A DNA stretch of 64,000 bases, taken from Cryptomeria japonica. Taxonomy: Eukaryota > Streptophyta > Pinopsida > Cupressales > Cupressaceae. The notes below the pieces were generated by a model. The model was not told the DNA's origin. It saw only the letters and a program-made list of their open reading frames with translations, and made no database searches. Location: contig NC_081414.1 of the NCBI RefSeq assembly GCF_030272615.1, positions 230,827,733 through 230,891,732 of the forward strand. Reading direction: 5' to 3'. A program made the position numbers and the translations under genes. Positions 62,188 to 64,000 of this stretch are shown in pieces. Each line of letters starts with the position of its first letter. Within the stretch, counting starts at the first letter, position 1.

Positions 62188-63299
62188 TTAAACTACAGAC
62201 TCTTCTTCAAGATTTTTCCTGTTGGCTGTCAAGTCAGTAGAGTTATGCTCAATTTTGACTTCTGAAGAAGAACCATAAATGTATGAACCAAAACCCCAAA
62301 TTGTGAGGACTAAAGAAAGAATTTTATAGCCACCCATAGAGTCATGAAAGCATACAACAGCAGCAAGGCTAGTAATAGGAACTCGTACTGCATTAAGCAC
62401 CCCAGCCAGTAGTGTTGATGTGACGTAAAGCACTGCCACACTTCCTAATATTCCAAGCTGAAAAGTTACAGCTCCCCAGAAAAGTACCATGTAATAAGAT
62501 ACTGGCCCATGTTTGAATGCATCTGCCTCTGAATTCATAGCTGTAAAATCACCATTTATTATTACTCCAATTGTGGTAAAAATACAGCCAAATAATGAAA
62601 CCATCACCTGTTGCTCTAGGACAACATGGAACGATTTCCTTCCTAATAACTTAATAAACAAAAGCTCCGCTAATGCAAAAATTAGGCCATGCAAGGCAGA
62701 ACCCAAAATATCCCAGATGTAGCCAGCAGCATATTGACCATCACTTACACCTGCAGGCCTATCAGAATCTGAGTCTAGGCCTATAATCACCGCAGCTGCA
62801 GTTATAATTGCAATTGCATTGAAAGTGGAAGCATTCAATCTTTTTCCAACAATAAAATAAGCAAAGACTGCTGTAAATGCGAGTGAGGATGAAGCAAGAA
62901 GAGAAGATGTTGATGCTGGTAAATACGAGTAAGCCCATGCATACATCAGGTTGTCAGCAGCGCTCAAGAATCCGAGTACTGCATATGAAATGACAAGTTT
63001 CCAGCTAAGTGGTGTAGGTGATATTCCTTTTTGAAAATAAAATGGAAATAGAAATACAGCAGTTAGAGGCCAGCCTGCTACTGCTATCCATGAGAGCAGC
63101 CACCTGCTCTTTGCACCATCAACATAGTAAAGCCGAGAGAGAAGGCTGGAAGCTGGAAAAGCTGTCATCATGGCAAAGATGCTAAGGAATAAGATTATCC
63201 AGCTAATAGGTGATTTCCTTTCATATATTTTCCATAGCCGAGAATAATTCGACTGCGTAATCAACTTAGATAAAATTTGTGGTCTCTTATGAGATGTAC
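62188..63299 (-). CDS. Purine permease-family (PUP) transporter, terminal exon
   Basis: An uninterrupted frame covers all the core of a plant purine permease: about ten hydrophobic segments, with SSLLSRLYYVDGAKSRWLLS, AGWPLTAVFLFPFYF, ADNLMYAWAYSYLPASTSSL, LASSSLAFTAVFAYFIVGKR, GYIWDILGSALHGLIFALAE and VPITSLAAVVCFHD. PUPs move adenine, cytokinins and related bases across membranes with protons. The apparent start at 63264 is a TTG, not an ATG. The frame stays open upstream to a CTCTGCAG acceptor at 63300-63301, so a small 5' exon lies further right. The protein ends EEESVV at TAA. No damage seen. The closest Arabidopsis relative cannot be named. Confidence 0.9.
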
Positions 63300-63301
63300 C
63301 T

Positions 63302-63520
63302 GCAGAGTTAAAACAATTAAAATGTTAAGCACTCTTCAAGGATTCCAAATGTTGTATGAACTAAAAGTTCAAAACCATGGTACAACTAGTAACCTGCACA
63401 AACCAATAAATAAGAATTTCTCCTTTAACGAAACAATATTAATGATATATAAATATATAAGTAAAAACCAAATAAAACTCACTGTGCCTTTAAGATCAAT
63501 CACAAGCCAAGAAAGCTAGT
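63302..63520. other. Presumed intron or upstream region of the transporter gene
   Basis: No exon with a start codon could be fitted. A GTGAGT donor-like site on the minus strand near 63480 joins with stops in frame, so it is not a convincing exon 1. The true first exon may lie beyond the LINE or outside the window. Confidence 0.45.
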
Positions 63521-64000
63521 GGGAGGATTTTCAGTTTTATTCCTCGTTTACTGAGGATTCTCTCCATCCTAGAGATGAAGAAAATTTAATCCTGGACTCT
63601 ATTCCTTCTCTGGTTTCTTTGGAGATGAATGAATCTCTTATTTGACCTATCTCTTTGGCTAAATTGGAGGAGATTGTGTTTTAGATGAAGAAGGGGAAAG
63701 CCCCTGGTCCTAATGGATTTTCCATCAAATTTTATCAGTAGTTCTGAGAGATTGTCAAATTGGATCTTTTGGAGGTAGTGCAGGAGTTGCAAAGGAACAA
63801 ACAGATGTTAAGAGCCATGAATGCTACATTCCTTGCTCTTATTCCTAAAAACGAAGGGGCCAAATCTTTGGATCTTTCTAGATCCATAACTCTTTGCAAT
63901 GTGGTTATAAAATAATTACCGAGTTGATTGCGGAAAGGCTCAAGCCGTGGCTCAATAGGCTAATCTCGATGGAGCAAGGTACTTTTGTTGCTGGTAGGCA
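63521..64000 (+). pseudogene. LINE reverse transcriptase, 5'-truncated, cut by window end
   Basis: Plus strand: FTEDSLHPRDEENLILDSIP, KKGKAPGPNGFSIKFYQ, MNATFLALIPKNEGAKSLDL, SITLCNVVIK, then after a frame change ELIAERLKPWLNRLISMEQG and FVAGR. These are the first conserved blocks of a plant LINE RT. At least three stops (near 63641, 63682 and 63738) show it is dead. The start at about 63521 lacks the endonuclease, as in 5'-truncated insertions. It lies on the strand opposite to the transporter gene. Confidence 0.82.

Noticed and set aside
63264-63264. Transporter start at 63264
   Set aside because: The codon is TTG and the frame stays open upstream to a good splice acceptor, so this is not the real start.

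Overview
The window looks like nuclear DNA of a seed plant with a large, transposon-filled genome. I favour a conifer: there are two plausible host genes in 64 kb, very long LTRs, old diverged nested copia and gypsy elements, plant mobile domain ORFs and a CACTA element. The species cannot be proved from this sequence alone. Almost every transposon reading frame carries stops or frameshifts, so most of the window is fossil.

Layout. 1-4 kb: non-coding, with a 281-bp tandem repeat near 1.1-1.9 kb. 4005-8191: a 4.2-kb solo LTR with a perfect 5-bp target duplication (GCTAC). About 9.3-22 kb: a minus-strand CACTA (En/Spm) element. Its TNP2 transposase remnant (DUF4218 and DUF4216 parts, acidic tail) lies at 19.1-22.0 kb, and a multi-exon second gene lies at 9.3-18.2 kb. 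The second gene seems to join a SET-like domain to a Ptta/En/Spm-type transposase. A minus-strand copia element (10061-14983, TSD GGATG) landed in one of its exons. 22.3-24.3 kb: a broken copy of the splicing factor CWC22. 25.8-26.6 kb: a PPR gene fragment. 27.1-28.2 kb: a broken ORF of a family I do not recognise. 29.96-30.7 kb: gypsy gag debris.

30.7-42.5 kb is a nest. An old minus-strand copia element (copia-2) is split by a second one (copia-3, 32714-39808, TSD CCTTA), its LTR holds a 963-bp terminal-inverted-repeat element, and its RT is interrupted by about 1.2 kb. 42.5-51.6 kb holds two decayed plant mobile domain genes, a 376-bp TRIM element with two 159-bp LTRs, and a gypsy RNase H-integrase fragment. 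53.3-55.4 kb holds a copia LTR next to LINE debris.

The two host genes are at the right end. One is an intact type I (M-alpha, AGL62-like) MADS-box gene at 56.9-58.0 kb with a probable 5' UTR intron. The other is an intact terminal exon of a purine-permease transporter at 62188-63299 on the minus strand. A 5'-truncated LINE reverse transcriptase on the plus strand starts about 220 bp upstream of that exon and runs off the window.

The most interesting object is the SET-like plus transposase gene inside the CACTA element: the exon boundaries are phase-compatible, so the SET-like part may be an N-terminal domain of the element's second protein.
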